The position numbers and the translations under genes were made by a program. From positions 1 through 64,000 of the forward strand of contig NZ_PDWL01000010.1 of the NCBI RefSeq assembly GCF_010093185.1: a DNA stretch of 64,000 bases, read 5' to 3'. Origin of the DNA: Pseudoxanthomonas jiangsuensis. Lineage in GTDB: Bacteria; Pseudomonadota; Gammaproteobacteria; Xanthomonadales; Xanthomonadaceae. The notes under the pieces were generated by a model, which saw only the letters and a list, made by a program, of their open reading frames with translations, did no database searches and was not told the DNA's origin. This document shows positions 19,208 through 27,990 of the stretch, piece by piece (within the stretch, counting starts at the first letter, position 1; each line of letters opens with the position of its first letter).

Positions 19208-21343
19208 GTGGACGCGCTGCAGTGGAACATCCACCTGGCCAACTACTACGCCGCCATCGAGAAGGTGGCGGTGGTGGTGGCGGTGCTGATCCTGATCTCC
19301 AGCCTCGACGACTTGTTCATCGACGCCTGGTACTGGATCCGCGAGAGCTGGCGCACGCTGACCCTCAAGCGCCGCCGCGACTACCGCCCGCTCACGGCCG
19401 AGGACCTGCAGCGCCGCCCCGAGCAGCCGCTGGCGATCATGGTGCCGGCGTGGCTGGAGTACGACGTCATCGCGCAGATGATCGAGAACATGGTCGACGT
19501 GATGGACTACCGCCACTACGTCGTGTTCGTCGGCACCTATCCCAACGACGTGCGCACCATCGCCGAGGTCGAGCGCATGCGCCGGCGCTACCGCCGCCTG
19601 CAGAGGGTGGAGGTGCCGCACCACGGCCCGACCAGCAAGGCCGACTGCCTGAACTGGGTGATCCAGGCGATCTTCGCCTACGAGCAGCGCCACGACGTCG
19701 AATTCGCCGGCGTGGTCCTGCACGACAGCGAGGACGTGCTGCACCCCCTGGAGCTGAAGTTCTTCAACTACCTGCTGCCGCGCAAGGACATGATCCAGCT
19801 GCCGGTGACCTCGCTCGACCGCGAGTGGTTCGAGCTGGTGGCCGGCACCTACATGGACGAGTTCGCCGAGTGGCACGCCAAGGACCTGGTGGTGCGCGAG
19901 AGCGTGTCGGGGATGGTGCCCTCGGCCGGCGTCGGCACCTGCTTCTCGCGCAAGGCGCTGCTGGCATTGTGCGAGCAGACCCGGAACCAGCCGTTCAACA
20001 CCGACAGCCTGACCGAGGACTACGACATCGGCGCGCGCCTGGCGGCGATGGGCATGCAGTCGATCTTCGCCCGCTTCCCGGTCCAGTTTCGGGTGCGGCG
20101 TGCGTCCTGGTTCGGCTGGGGCCCGGTGCGCGAGCGCACCCTGCGCATGGCCCTGTGCGTGCGCGAGTACTTCCCCGACAACTTCCGCGCCGCTTACCGG
20201 CAGAAGGCGCGCTGGACCCTGGGCATCGGCCTGCAGAGCTGGGAGACCCTGGGCTGGCGCGGACCGCTGTCGACCAAGTACCTGCTGTTCCGCGACCGCA
20301 AGGGCATCGTCACCTCGTTCGTGAGCATCATCGCCTACGTCCTGTTCCTGCAGTTCCTGCTGTTCTGGCTGTTGGAGGCGCTGGGGGTGTGGACCCTGCG
20401 CTTCCCGACCGTGTTCCAGGCCGGGACCTGGCCGATGGCGGTGGCGCTGTTCACCACCGGCGCGCTGGCGATGCGGGTGGTGCAGCGCTTCTACTTCGTC
20501 AACCGGCTGTACGGCTGGGAGCACGCGGTCATGTCGGTGCCGCGGATGGTGGTCGGCAACATGGTCAACTGCATGGCCGCCGCACGCGCCTGGAAGATCT
20601 TTCTGCAGTACCTGCTGTTCGGCAAGCGCATGGCCTGGGACAAGACCATGCACGACTTCCCCTCGCAGGACCAGCTGGTCCACACCCGGCGCCGGCTGGG
20701 CGAACTGCTGGCCCTGTGGCAGGCGGTGGAGCCGGACAAGATCGAGCGCGCGCTGGAGGAACAGCAGGCCGGTAAGCCGCAGCCGCTGGGCCGGATCCTG
20801 CTCTCGCACGGCTGGCTGGACGACGAGACCCTGGCCGAGGCGATCGCCTACCAGTACGACCTGCCGCGCGCCGAGCTCGGCCAGGGCTGGCTGCAGGACC
20901 CCGGCCGTCCGGCGCTGGACGAAGATCTGTGCGTGGCCTGGCGCGTCCTGCCGCTGCCTTCGCCCGAAGAAGAACTGCACCTGGCCGTGGGCAGCCCGCT
21001 GACCGACGAGGCGCTCGCCGAACTGTCCGCCGCCGCCGGCCGTACACGCGTGCGCCAGCACGTGGCCCGCGAGAGCGAGATCAGCGCCGGTCTGCGCCAG
21101 CTGCGCGGCGGCCAGCCCTTGCCCGGCGATACCCCTCTGCTCGGCGACCTGCTGGTGGAGCTGGGCCTGGTGCGGCAGGCCGGCTTCCAGCACGCCATGT
21201 CGGCCTACCGCCCGCAACGCGACGGCCGCATCGGCGAATACCTGGTGCGCCAGGGCGTGGCCAGCCACGAGGCGATCGCCCAGGCGGTGGAGGAGCAGCG
21301 TCGCCGTGCGCAGGCCGCACCCGCCACGGTGCTGCAGGCATGA
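19208..21343 (+). CDS. nfrB: NfrB-like processive glycosyltransferase with C-terminal MshEN-type c-di-GMP-binding segments
   Basis: 711 aa from GTG 19208. An N-terminal membrane helix (about 14-35) is followed by a family-2 glycosyltransferase domain with D173-x-x-D176 (HDSED), T269-E-D-Y-D273 and the processive motif Q332-x-x-R-W336 (QKARWTLG). Membrane segments occur at about 370-430 and near 450-465. The C-terminus carries three MshEN-like blocks with L/I-G-x-x-L pattern: PLGRILLSHGW at 526, LLGDLLVELG at 644 and RIGEYLVRQG at 674, each followed by a helix ending in Q or Y. In E. coli NfrB such a domain binds c-di-GMP and the protein makes the phage N4 glycan receptor, a ManNAc-dependent polymer. 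The 4-nt overlap with nfrA and upstream wecB support the same role here. Confidence 0.9.
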   Translation: MDALQWNIHLANYYAAIEKVAVVVAVLILISSLDDLFIDAWYWIRESWRTLTLKRRRDYRPLTAEDLQRRPEQPLAIMVPAWLEYDVIAQMIENMVDVMDYRHYVVFVGTYPNDVRTIAEVERMRRRYRRLQRVEVPHHGPTSKADCLNWVIQAIFAYEQRHDVEFAGVVLHDSEDVLHPLELKFFNYLLPRKDMIQLPVTSLDREWFELVAGTYMDEFAEWHAKDLVVRESVSGMVPSAGVGTCFSRKALLALCEQTRNQPFNTDSLTEDYDIGARLAAMGMQSIFARFPVQFRVRRASWFGWGPVRERTLRMALCVREYFPDNFRAAYRQKARWTLGIGLQSWETLGWRGPLSTKYLLFRDRKGIVTSFVSIIAYVLFLQFLLFWLLEALGVWTLRFPTVFQAGTWPMAVALFTTGALAMRVVQRFYFVNRLYGWEHAVMSVPRMVVGNMVNCMAAARAWKIFLQYLLFGKRMAWDKTMHDFPSQDQLVHTRRRLGELLALWQAVEPDKIERALEEQQAGKPQPLGRILLSHGWLDDETLAEAIAYQYDLPRAELGQGWLQDPGRPALDEDLCVAWRVLPLPSPEEELHLAVGSPLTDEALAELSAAAGRTRVRQHVARESEISAGLRQLRGGQPLPGDTPLLGDLLVELGLVRQAGFQHAMSAYRPQRDGRIGEYLVRQGVASHEAIAQAVEEQRRRAQAAPATVLQA

Positions 21344-23478
21344 ACATCCAGCCCACGCTGTTGGCCTATGCCTTGCTGGCGATCCTGGCCGCCCCGGTGC
21401 AGGCCCGCGCCCAGGATGCCGATGGAGAGCTGCCGCTGAGCGGCGCGGCTTACCGCATCGCCGAGCAGGCCTATGCCGCCTATGCGCGCGGCGACTACGC
21501 GCAGGCGGCCGAACAGGCGCGCGAGGCGGTGCGCCTGCGTCCGGACGTGGCCCGGCTGCACGCCTTGCTGGCCAGCGCCGAGCAGGCCGCGCGCGGTGCC
21601 GCACCTGCGTCCGTGCCCGGGCGGGCCGCGGCCACGGAGCGCCCGCCTGCGGCGTCGCCGCGCCCGCAGCCCATCGACTGGAACACGCGCCTGCACCGGC
21701 TGCAGGCGGCTGGCGACTGGTCGCAGGCCTGGCGCACGGTCGAGCGCGCGCTGGCCGAGCGCCCGGGCGATGCGGGCCTGCGTGCGCGCCGCATCGACAT
21801 CGGCCAGCAACTGGCGACCGCGGCCTTGCGCCGGGCCTGGGCGGCCGAGACCCGCGGCGACGCCGCGGCAGCGGAGGTCGCGGTGGACGAGGCGCTGGGC
21901 TATGCGCCCGGGTTGCCGGCCGCGCATCTGCTGCGGCTGCGGCAGGTGCTGCTGCGCGAAGGTGCGTCGCAGGACGCGCTCGATGCCGCACAGACCGCGA
22001 CCGCACAGGCCGGCACCAGCGCCGACGGCTGGCTGGCACTGGCTGGCCTGCTGCACGCGCAGGGTGACGCCGCGGCTGCGCAGAAGACCCTGCGCGACGG
22101 CCTGGAATGGGTGCCGGAGGAGGCCCGGCCGCGCCTGCGCCTGGCCCTGGCCGAAGCGCTGCTGGCCGAAGGCCGGACCGGAGATGCCCGCCAGTTGCTG
22201 CAGCCTTCGCCGGCGAACGATGCCGCTGCGGACGAGCATCTGCGGCTGGCGGATGCGATCGAGGCCGGCCGCTTCGATCCGGCTTTGCTGCGTGCACTGC
22301 CGGCCGAGGTACCGCAGGTCGCCTGCGGCGAAGACGCGTTCGGCATCCATTGCGGCGTGCAGCCTTCTGCGCCGCTCTCCCATCTTTTGGCCGCGCAGGC
22401 GCAGCGCCTCGCGTCCGACCGGCCGCAGGCGGCGCTGGCCCTGTTCGACGCCGCCGCGCTGGCGGCGCAGGACGGCGACGGCGGCTACCGCGCGCAGGCC
22501 GCCGCCCTGCGCGCCGACCAGGCCTACCGTGCCCTGGCCGCCGACCAGCCGGCGCAGGCGCTGGCGATCATCGATGCGCTCGATGCCCAAGGCGCGCTTC
22601 CGGACACCATGCTGGCGGACGCGGCCTATACCGCCCTGCGGCTGGAGGTGCGCGACCGGGCCGCGGCCTGGTTCCGCCGCAGCCTGGACGCAGCCGATGC
22701 CGGCCGGGTGGAACTGGCGCCGCAGCCGCGCTTCCAGGTCCGCCGCGCGCTGGCCGAACTGGACAGGGACCGCGGCTTCATCGCTTCCTTCAGCTACCGC
22801 GGCGACAGCACCCTGGCCGGCCTCGGCGGCGCGCGCCTGCCGGGCGACAACCTGCAGCTGGGCTGGGAGGGCTATCTGCGGCCGCAGGCGCTGCAAAGCC
22901 AGGGTCGCTATGTCGAATTCCACGCCCGCCTAACCGGCAACGCCTGGAGCCAGGACGGCGCGGCGACCGGCGGCGACAGCCTGCAGGCCGCCTTCGGCGC
23001 GCGCGCGCGGCCGCTGCGCAGCCAGAACCTGGTGCTGGCGGTGGAGCGGCTGCAGCATGTGGGCGATGCGGCGATCGACGACTGGCTGCTGCGCGCGGCC
23101 TGGTCGCACAGCCATGGCACCGACCTGCGGGCGGACGTGCCGGCGTGGTGGAGCAGCCAGCTCTACGCCGAGGCCGGGCGCTACCTCGACCACGGCTGGA
23201 CCTACGCCATCGGCGAATGGCAGGGCGGGCGAAGCTGGCATCGCGGCGGCGGCACTGTGGTCACTCCGCACCTGGCGGTGGTGGCTGAGCACAACCAGGC
23301 CTTCTCCCGGGCCGATGCCTTCGGCGCCGGCCCGGGCTTGAACCTGCGCCAGTGGTTCCGCCAGGATCATTACCTCGCCCCGCGCTCCTGGCTGGAACTG
23401 TCGCTGCAATACCGGTTGCGGCTGGGCGGCGAGGCGCGCGCGGAGGGCTGGTTCATCCGCGGTACGGTCAACTATTGA
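21340..23478 (+). CDS. nfrA: NfrA-like outer-membrane export protein (TPR plus C-terminal barrel)
   Basis: 712 aa starting in the nfrB stop (ATGA). Signal peptide residues 1-25 end in A-R-A. Residues about 30-450 are Ala-rich helical repeats of TPR type (for example AEQAYAAYARGDYAQAAEQAREAVRLRP), and residues about 480-712 form an alternating hydrophobic/aromatic region (FIASFSYRGDSTL to WFIRGTVNY) ending in an aromatic residue, as expected for a beta-barrel. This is the plan of NfrA, the E. coli outer-membrane protein needed for phage N4 adsorption and display of the NfrB-made glycan, and parallels BcsC and PgaA. The E. coli protein is longer, so the TPR part is shorter here. Confidence 0.8.
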   Translation: MNIQPTLLAYALLAILAAPVQARAQDADGELPLSGAAYRIAEQAYAAYARGDYAQAAEQAREAVRLRPDVARLHALLASAEQAARGAAPASVPGRAAATERPPAASPRPQPIDWNTRLHRLQAAGDWSQAWRTVERALAERPGDAGLRARRIDIGQQLATAALRRAWAAETRGDAAAAEVAVDEALGYAPGLPAAHLLRLRQVLLREGASQDALDAAQTATAQAGTSADGWLALAGLLHAQGDAAAAQKTLRDGLEWVPEEARPRLRLALAEALLAEGRTGDARQLLQPSPANDAAADEHLRLADAIEAGRFDPALLRALPAEVPQVACGEDAFGIHCGVQPSAPLSHLLAAQAQRLASDRPQAALALFDAAALAAQDGDGGYRAQAAALRADQAYRALAADQPAQALAIIDALDAQGALPDTMLADAAYTALRLEVRDRAAAWFRRSLDAADAGRVELAPQPRFQVRRALAELDRDRGFIASFSYRGDSTLAGLGGARLPGDNLQLGWEGYLRPQALQSQGRYVEFHARLTGNAWSQDGAATGGDSLQAAFGARARPLRSQNLVLAVERLQHVGDAAIDDWLLRAAWSHSHGTDLRADVPAWWSSQLYAEAGRYLDHGWTYAIGEWQGGRSWHRGGGTVVTPHLAVVAEHNQAFSRADAFGAGPGLNLRQWFRQDHYLAPRSWLELSLQYRLRLGGEARAEGWFIRGTVNY

Positions 23479-23501
23479 TCCCTCCCGGCTCCGTAGCGTC
23501 G

Positions 23502-24368
23502 ATGCCTGTTTCCCTCCCTACCGCGGCCCTGCTGCGCGGCTGCCTGCTGGCGGCCTGCGCCCTGGGCGCCGATCCTGCAGTAGCCGCGGGCGGTGCCGCC
23601 CGCATCGACGGCGTGTTCTGGCAGCCCGACGCTCAGACCCTGCGCCCGCATGGAGACTGGCATCGGCTGGGCGCGCATACCCTGGTCGTGCAGTGGACCC
23701 AGGCCGGCGAGCACGGCTTCGTCGCCGGCTGCGGCACCCCGCCGTCCGAGGCCGCCCTGCCGGACTGGGAGCGGATCGCACGCGAGCCGTGGGCGCGGCA
23801 GGTGATCCTCGGCCTGGCCGGCGACTACGACGAAACCCGCGCGCGCGGCGGTCTGGCCGTGCTGGGCGAGCGCGCCCGCTGCCTGGTCGAGCACGCGCCG
23901 CCGGTCAAGGTGGCGGCCTGGTATTTCCCGGTCGAAATCGACCCGGGCTGGACCGACGCGCCGGCCATGGCCGCGCAGCTGCAGGCATTGCCGCGTCCTT
24001 TGTGGGTGAGCGTGTACGACAACCACAACGTCGGCGGTCGCGCGCTGGCGGCCTGGTTGCGGGAGTGGTTGCCCGCGGACGTGGGCGTGCTGTTCCAGGA
24101 CGGGGTCGGCCTGCACACCCGCGAACCGCAGGTCGCCGCCGGATACCTCGAAGAACTGCGCGCGGCGCTGGGACACAGGCGCGTGCGCCTGATCGTGGAA
24201 GCGTTCCGGCCCGATCCGGCGGGCGGCTTCCGCCCTGCCACGGCGCCGGAACTGGCGGCGCAGCTGCGCGCCTATCCGGGCGAGCGCGTGTTCCTGTTCG
24301 AGGGGCCGCACTACCTGGACCCGGCGGCGGTCGAAGCCCTGCGCCGCGAACTGCGCGGCCGGCGCTGA
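23502..24368 (+). CDS. YbcH/DUF4434-like exported protein of the nfr locus
   Basis: 288 aa from ATG 23502, 23 nt after nfrA. An export signal is present. It could be a lipoprotein (L16-A-A-C19) or be cleaved after AVAA near residue 29. The mature part starts GVFWQPDAQT and contains LGAHTLVVQWTQAGEH, VILGLAGDYDE, VAAWYFPVEID, LWVSVYDNHNVGG and VGVLFQDGVGLH, a succession of beta-strand/helix units with acidic residues at strand ends, as in a (beta/alpha)8 glycosidase-like barrel of DUF4434 type. In E. coli ybcH sits beside nfrA/nfrB. A polymer-processing or -modifying role is inferred from position, not shown. Confidence 0.55.
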   Translation: MPVSLPTAALLRGCLLAACALGADPAVAAGGAARIDGVFWQPDAQTLRPHGDWHRLGAHTLVVQWTQAGEHGFVAGCGTPPSEAALPDWERIAREPWARQVILGLAGDYDETRARGGLAVLGERARCLVEHAPPVKVAAWYFPVEIDPGWTDAPAMAAQLQALPRPLWVSVYDNHNVGGRALAAWLREWLPADVGVLFQDGVGLHTREPQVAAGYLEELRAALGHRRVRLIVEAFRPDPAGGFRPATAPELAAQLRAYPGERVFLFEGPHYLDPAAVEALRRELRGRR

Positions 24369-24406
24369 CCGGCACCGCCCGCCGCGGGCGCCCACGGCCG
24401 CCCTGT

Positions 24407-24412
24407 TAAAGT
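24407..24412 (+). promoter_or_regulatory. possible -10 element for the glycosyltransferase pair
   Basis: TAAAGT in the 76-nt gap after the YbcH-like gene, 32 nt before the GTG at 24445. It suggests that the following two genes start a separate transcript. No clear -35 hexamer is visible. Confidence 0.35.
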
Positions 24413-24444
24413 CTGCGCATTCCCCGAGGAGTCCGCGCATCCCC

Positions 24445-25299
24445 GTGAGCGACCTGCCCATCGTGCTGCTGCCGCTCGCCGCCGACGAGGACGCGCTGGA
24501 TGCCTGCCTGGCGGCGCTGGACGCCGCCACCCCCGCCGGCACCCCGGTGTGGCTGGCCGACGATGCCCAGGCCGGGCCGCGCGGGATCGCCATCGTCGAG
24601 CGCTGGCTGCAACGCACCCGGCTGCGCGCCGAGTACACCCGGCGCACTCAGCCGATTGGCCAGGCCGCGCATCTGCAGGAGATGCTGCAGGCCTGCGGCC
24701 CGGCCGACGTGGTGGTCCTGGCCGCCGACGCCCAGCCCCTGCCGGGCTGGCTGGCGCAGCTGGCCGCCTGCCTGGCGCGCGACGCCTCGATCGCCACCGC
24801 CACGCCCTGGTGCAACGCCGGCGAGGCCGCCGCCTGGCCGCGGCTGGGAGAAATCTCGCCGCCGCCGGCCGACCCGATGCTGACCGCGCAGGCCTGCGCG
24901 GCGATGGCGCCGCAGCATCCGGAACTGCCGGCCGCGATCGGCCACGCGGTGGCCCTGCGCGGCAGCGCCCGCCTGCGCGCCGGCGGCCTGGACACGGCCA
25001 GCTTCGGCTCCTGGTATGCGGCCCTGATCGACCTGTCCCTGCGCCTGGCCGGGCTGGGCTGGCGCAACGCCCTGTGCGAGACCGCGTTCGTGGCCCGCGG
25101 CGGCGAGGGCGGGGCCGCCGACGGCGACCTCGACGTGCTGGCCGCGCGCTGGCCGGCCTGGCATTCGCGCCTGGCCGATTTCCTGATGCGCGACCCTTTG
25201 CACGAACAGCGCCGGCAGCTGCAGGACCTGCACGCGCGCCTGCGCGACAACCCGCAGGACGACCTGTTCGCCGCGCCGGCCACGGAGCCGGCGGCATGA
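24445..25299 (+). CDS. glycosyltransferase-like protein, degenerate family 2
   Basis: 284 aa from GTG 24445. The start (LPIVLLPLAADEDALDACLAAL) and VVVLAADAQPLPGWLAQLAACLA correspond to the Rossmann-like start and the DXD region of GT-A enzymes, but the acidic motif reads AADAQ and no clear ED-type catalytic loop is seen. SFGSWYAALIDLSLRLAGLGWRNALCETAFV resembles the end of the catalytic domain of family-2 transferases. The stop overlaps the next glycosyltransferase (ATGA), so the pair is co-translated. It may be a regulatory or inactive partner of that enzyme; the acceptor is unknown. Confidence 0.6.
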   Translation: MSDLPIVLLPLAADEDALDACLAALDAATPAGTPVWLADDAQAGPRGIAIVERWLQRTRLRAEYTRRTQPIGQAAHLQEMLQACGPADVVVLAADAQPLPGWLAQLAACLARDASIATATPWCNAGEAAAWPRLGEISPPPADPMLTAQACAAMAPQHPELPAAIGHAVALRGSARLRAGGLDTASFGSWYAALIDLSLRLAGLGWRNALCETAFVARGGEGGAADGDLDVLAARWPAWHSRLADFLMRDPLHEQRRQLQDLHARLRDNPQDDLFAAPATEPAA

Positions 25300-26162
25300 G
25301 CGCCGGGGGCGGACACGTGGAAGGCGGCGAGGGCATCGCCGCGGTGGTGGTCAGCTACCGCAGCGCCTCGACCCTGGACGAATGCCTGGTCCGGCTGCGC
25401 GCCGCCCGCGGCGTGGAGCAGATCCGGGTCGTGGACAACGGCTCGGATGACGGCAGCCTGGAAATCCTGCAGCGGCACGCGCTGGCCGATCCACGCCTGC
25501 GCTTCATCGCCAATCCCGACAATCCCGGCTTCGCGGTGGCCTGCAACCAGGGCGCGGCCGACAGCGACGCGCCCTGGCTGGCCTTCGTCAACCCGGACCT
25601 GCAGGTGAGGCCGGACTCGCTGCACCGGCTGCGCGGGCATGCGCTGGCACTGGGCGGCCAGGCCCTGGTCGGCGCCGACCTGCATGGCGCCGACGGCTTG
25701 CGCGACGGCGCGGCGCGGCGCCGCGATCCGGACTTCGCGGCGATGCTGCGGCACCCGGCCGCCGGCGCGCGCCTGGACGTGGCCATGGATCCGGGCCGGC
25801 CTTTGCAACCCTTGGACGCGGTGTCCGGCGCGCTGATGCTGATGCCGCGCGAACTGTTCGTGCGCATCGGCGGCTTCGACCAGGGCTATCGCCTGCACGC
25901 CGAGGACCTGGACCTGTGCCGGCGTGCGCGCCAGGCCGGAGCGGTGGTGGCGGTGGCCAACGACGTACCGGTGCTGCACGTCCGCGGCGTGTCCAGCCGT
26001 TCGCGGCCGCTGTTCGTGGAATGGCACAAGCACCGCGGACTGTGGCGCTACTTCCGCAAGTTCGAGGCCGCGCGCCGCGGCCCGGCCACGCGCGCGGCGG
26101 TGTTCGCGGCGATCTGGGCGCATTTCGCCGCCCGCCTGCCGCGCGTGCTGGCGCCGCACTGA
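25296..26162 (+). CDS. family 2 glycosyltransferase (rhamnosyltransferase-like)
   Basis: 288 aa. Nucleotide-binding start [17 protein letters not shown], then [25 protein letters not shown], the DXD-equivalent [11 protein letters not shown] and a catalytic-base region [16 protein letters not shown]. These are hallmarks of GT2 enzymes that add rhamnose or related sugars to O-antigen or exopolysaccharide. It is cytoplasmic, with no membrane helix. It overlaps the preceding gene by 4 nt and precedes pncB by 26 nt. The acceptor is unknown, and a link to the nfr polymer 1 kb upstream is possible but unproven. Confidence 0.85.
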   Translation: MSAGGGHVEGGEGIAAVVVSYRSASTLDECLVRLRAARGVEQIRVVDNGSDDGSLEILQRHALADPRLRFIANPDNPGFAVACNQGAADSDAPWLAFVNPDLQVRPDSLHRLRGHALALGGQALVGADLHGADGLRDGAARRRDPDFAAMLRHPAAGARLDVAMDPGRPLQPLDAVSGALMLMPRELFVRIGGFDQGYRLHAEDLDLCRRARQAGAVVAVANDVPVLHVRGVSSRSRPLFVEWHKHRGLWRYFRKFEAARRGPATRAAVFAAIWAHFAARLPRVLAPH

Positions 26163-26188
26163 ACCCGCCAGTCCCTCCGGAGGCGACC

Positions 26189-27370
26189 ATGCCGATCATT
26201 CCCTCGCTGCTCGACACCGACCTGTACAAGTTCACGATGATGCAGGCGGTGCTGCACCAGCATCCCGGCGCCCAGGTCGAGTACCTGTTCCGCTGCCGCT
26301 CGGCGGACGTGGACCTGGTGCCGTTCCTGGGCGAGATCTCCGAGCAGATCGACGCCCTGTGCGCCCTGCGGATGCGGCCGGAGGAACTGGACTACCTGCG
26401 CGGTCTGCGCTTCCTCAAGCCGGACTTCGTCGACTTCCTCGGCCTGTTCCACTTCGACCGCAAGTACGTGCGGCTGCGCGCCCACCCGGCCGAGGCGGGC
26501 GGGATCGAACTACGCCTGCGCGGCCCCTGGCTGCACACCATCCTGTTCGAGGTGCCCTTGCTGGCGATCGTCAGCGAGGTCTGGATGCGCGGCACCTACG
26601 GCCCGCCCGACCGCGAGGAGGGCCTGCGCCGGTTGCGGGCCAAGGCCGCGCGGCTGCGCGAGGCGGTGGGCTTCGAGGACTGCGTGCTGACCGACTTCGG
26701 CACCCGCCGCCGCTGGTCGCACGCCTGGCACGGCGAGGTCCTGCCGCACCTGCGCGCCGAGCTGGGCGAGCATTTCGTCGGCACCTCGAACGTGCACTTC
26801 GCCCGCCTGCTGGGCCTGGTGCCGCAGGGGACCATGGCCCACGAGTGGCTGCAGGCGCACCAGGCGCTGGGCCCGCGCCTGCGCGACTCCCAGGTGGCCG
26901 CGTTCGACAACTGGGCGCGCGAGTACCGCGGCGACCTCGGCATCGCCCTGACCGACACCATCGGCCTGGAGGCGTTCCTGCGCGACTTCGACCTGTTCTT
27001 CTGCAAACTGTTCGACGGCATGCGCCACGACTCCGGCGACCCGTTCGAGTGGGGCGAGCGGATGGTGGCGCACCTGCAGGCCAACCGGGTCGATCCGCGC
27101 TCCAAGACCTTCGTCTTCAGCGATGGCCTGGACATCGACAAGGTGATGGCGCTGTACGCGCGTTTCCGCGGCCGCGCCCGGATGTCGTTCGGGGTCGGGA
27201 CCAACCTGACCAACGACCTGGGGCCCAAGCCCTTGCAGATCGTGCTGAAGATGGTCCGCTGCAACGGCCAGCCGGTGGCCAAGCTCAGCGACACCCCCGG
27301 CAAGACCATGGTCGACGACCCCGGCTACCTGGCCTACCTGCGCCAGGTCTTCGGCGTGCCGGCGCCCTGA
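26189..27370 (+). CDS. pncB: nicotinate phosphoribosyltransferase
   Basis: Converts nicotinate and PRPP to nicotinate mononucleotide in the NAD salvage (Preiss-Handler) pathway. 393 aa. PncB features include the start [24 protein letters not shown], the [12 protein letters not shown] motif, the [23 protein letters not shown] segment with the phosphorylated-histidine region, and [17 protein letters not shown] / [12 protein letters not shown] near the C-terminus. A ribosome-binding site (ggagg, 26178-26182) precedes ATG 26189. It is downstream of the glycosyltransferases but functionally unrelated. Confidence 0.97.
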   Translation: MPIIPSLLDTDLYKFTMMQAVLHQHPGAQVEYLFRCRSADVDLVPFLGEISEQIDALCALRMRPEELDYLRGLRFLKPDFVDFLGLFHFDRKYVRLRAHPAEAGGIELRLRGPWLHTILFEVPLLAIVSEVWMRGTYGPPDREEGLRRLRAKAARLREAVGFEDCVLTDFGTRRRWSHAWHGEVLPHLRAELGEHFVGTSNVHFARLLGLVPQGTMAHEWLQAHQALGPRLRDSQVAAFDNWAREYRGDLGIALTDTIGLEAFLRDFDLFFCKLFDGMRHDSGDPFEWGERMVAHLQANRVDPRSKTFVFSDGLDIDKVMALYARFRGRARMSFGVGTNLTNDLGPKPLQIVLKMVRCNGQPVAKLSDTPGKTMVDDPGYLAYLRQVFGVPAP

Positions 27371-27438
27371 GCGCGGGGAAGGCGGCCGGTAAGGCTATGC
27401 TGGCGCCGGCCGCTTCCGGCGCACAGGCGAGTTCCCGC

Positions 27439-27990
27439 ATGGCACGCATCCTCGGCATTTCCGGCAGCCTGCGCACCGGCTCGTTCAACACCGCCCTTTT
27501 GCGCGCCGCGCAGGCGCTGCAGGTGCAGGGCGTGGAACTGGAACTGGCCACCCTGCACGGCATCCCGCTGTACGACGGCGACCTCGAGCAGGGCGAAGGC
27601 GAGCCGCCCGCGGTGGCCGCGCTCAAGGCGCGCGTGCTCGCCTGCGACGGCCTGCTGCTGGCCACGCCCGAGTACAACAACGGCATCCCCGGGGTGTTCA
27701 AGAACGCGATCGACTGGCTCTCGCGCCCGCCGGCCGAGGCGCCCGCGGTGTTCGGCGGGCGGCCGGTGGCCCTGGTCGGCGCCTCGCCTGGCGGCTTCGG
27801 CACGATACTGGCGCAGGACGCCTGGCTGCCGGTGCTGCGCACGCTGGGCATCCGCTTCTGGTCGCAGGGCCGGCTGATGGTGTCGCGCGCCGGGCAAGCC
27901 TTCGATGCCCAGGGCGCGCTGGTCGACGAGCGCACGACGGCGCAGCTGGCGGCGTTCCTGGCCGGCTACCGCGATTTCATCGACGGCTGA
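27439..27990 (+). CDS. NADPH-dependent FMN reductase (ChrR/YieF-like)
   Basis: 183 aa flavodoxin-fold quinone/chromate reductase type. The FMN phosphate loop GSLRTGSFNTALLRAA (about residues 8-23) and the signature ATPEYNNGIPGVFKNAIDWLSRP (about 74-96) are clear, as is GASPGGFGTILAQ. Such enzymes perform obligate two-electron reductions of quinones and protect against oxidative stress. They can also supply reduced flavin; a flavin-dependent halogenase is encoded 6 kb downstream, but nothing else links them. The long AT-richer gap follows. Confidence 0.9.
   Translation: MARILGISGSLRTGSFNTALLRAAQALQVQGVELELATLHGIPLYDGDLEQGEGEPPAVAALKARVLACDGLLLATPEYNNGIPGVFKNAIDWLSRPPAEAPAVFGGRPVALVGASPGGFGTILAQDAWLPVLRTLGIRFWSQGRLMVSRAGQAFDAQGALVDERTTAQLAAFLAGYRDFIDG

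Noticed and set aside
19028..22297. A reverse-strand open frame of more than 1000 codons over nfrB/nfrA
   Set aside because: Low-complexity Ala/Arg/His translation opposite well-supported genes; the same GC-bias artefact.
15857..24368. Reading the nfr genes as prophage-derived because of the name phage N4 adsorption proteins
   Set aside because: They are host cell-envelope polysaccharide genes; no phage structural, integrase or attachment-site signal is nearby.
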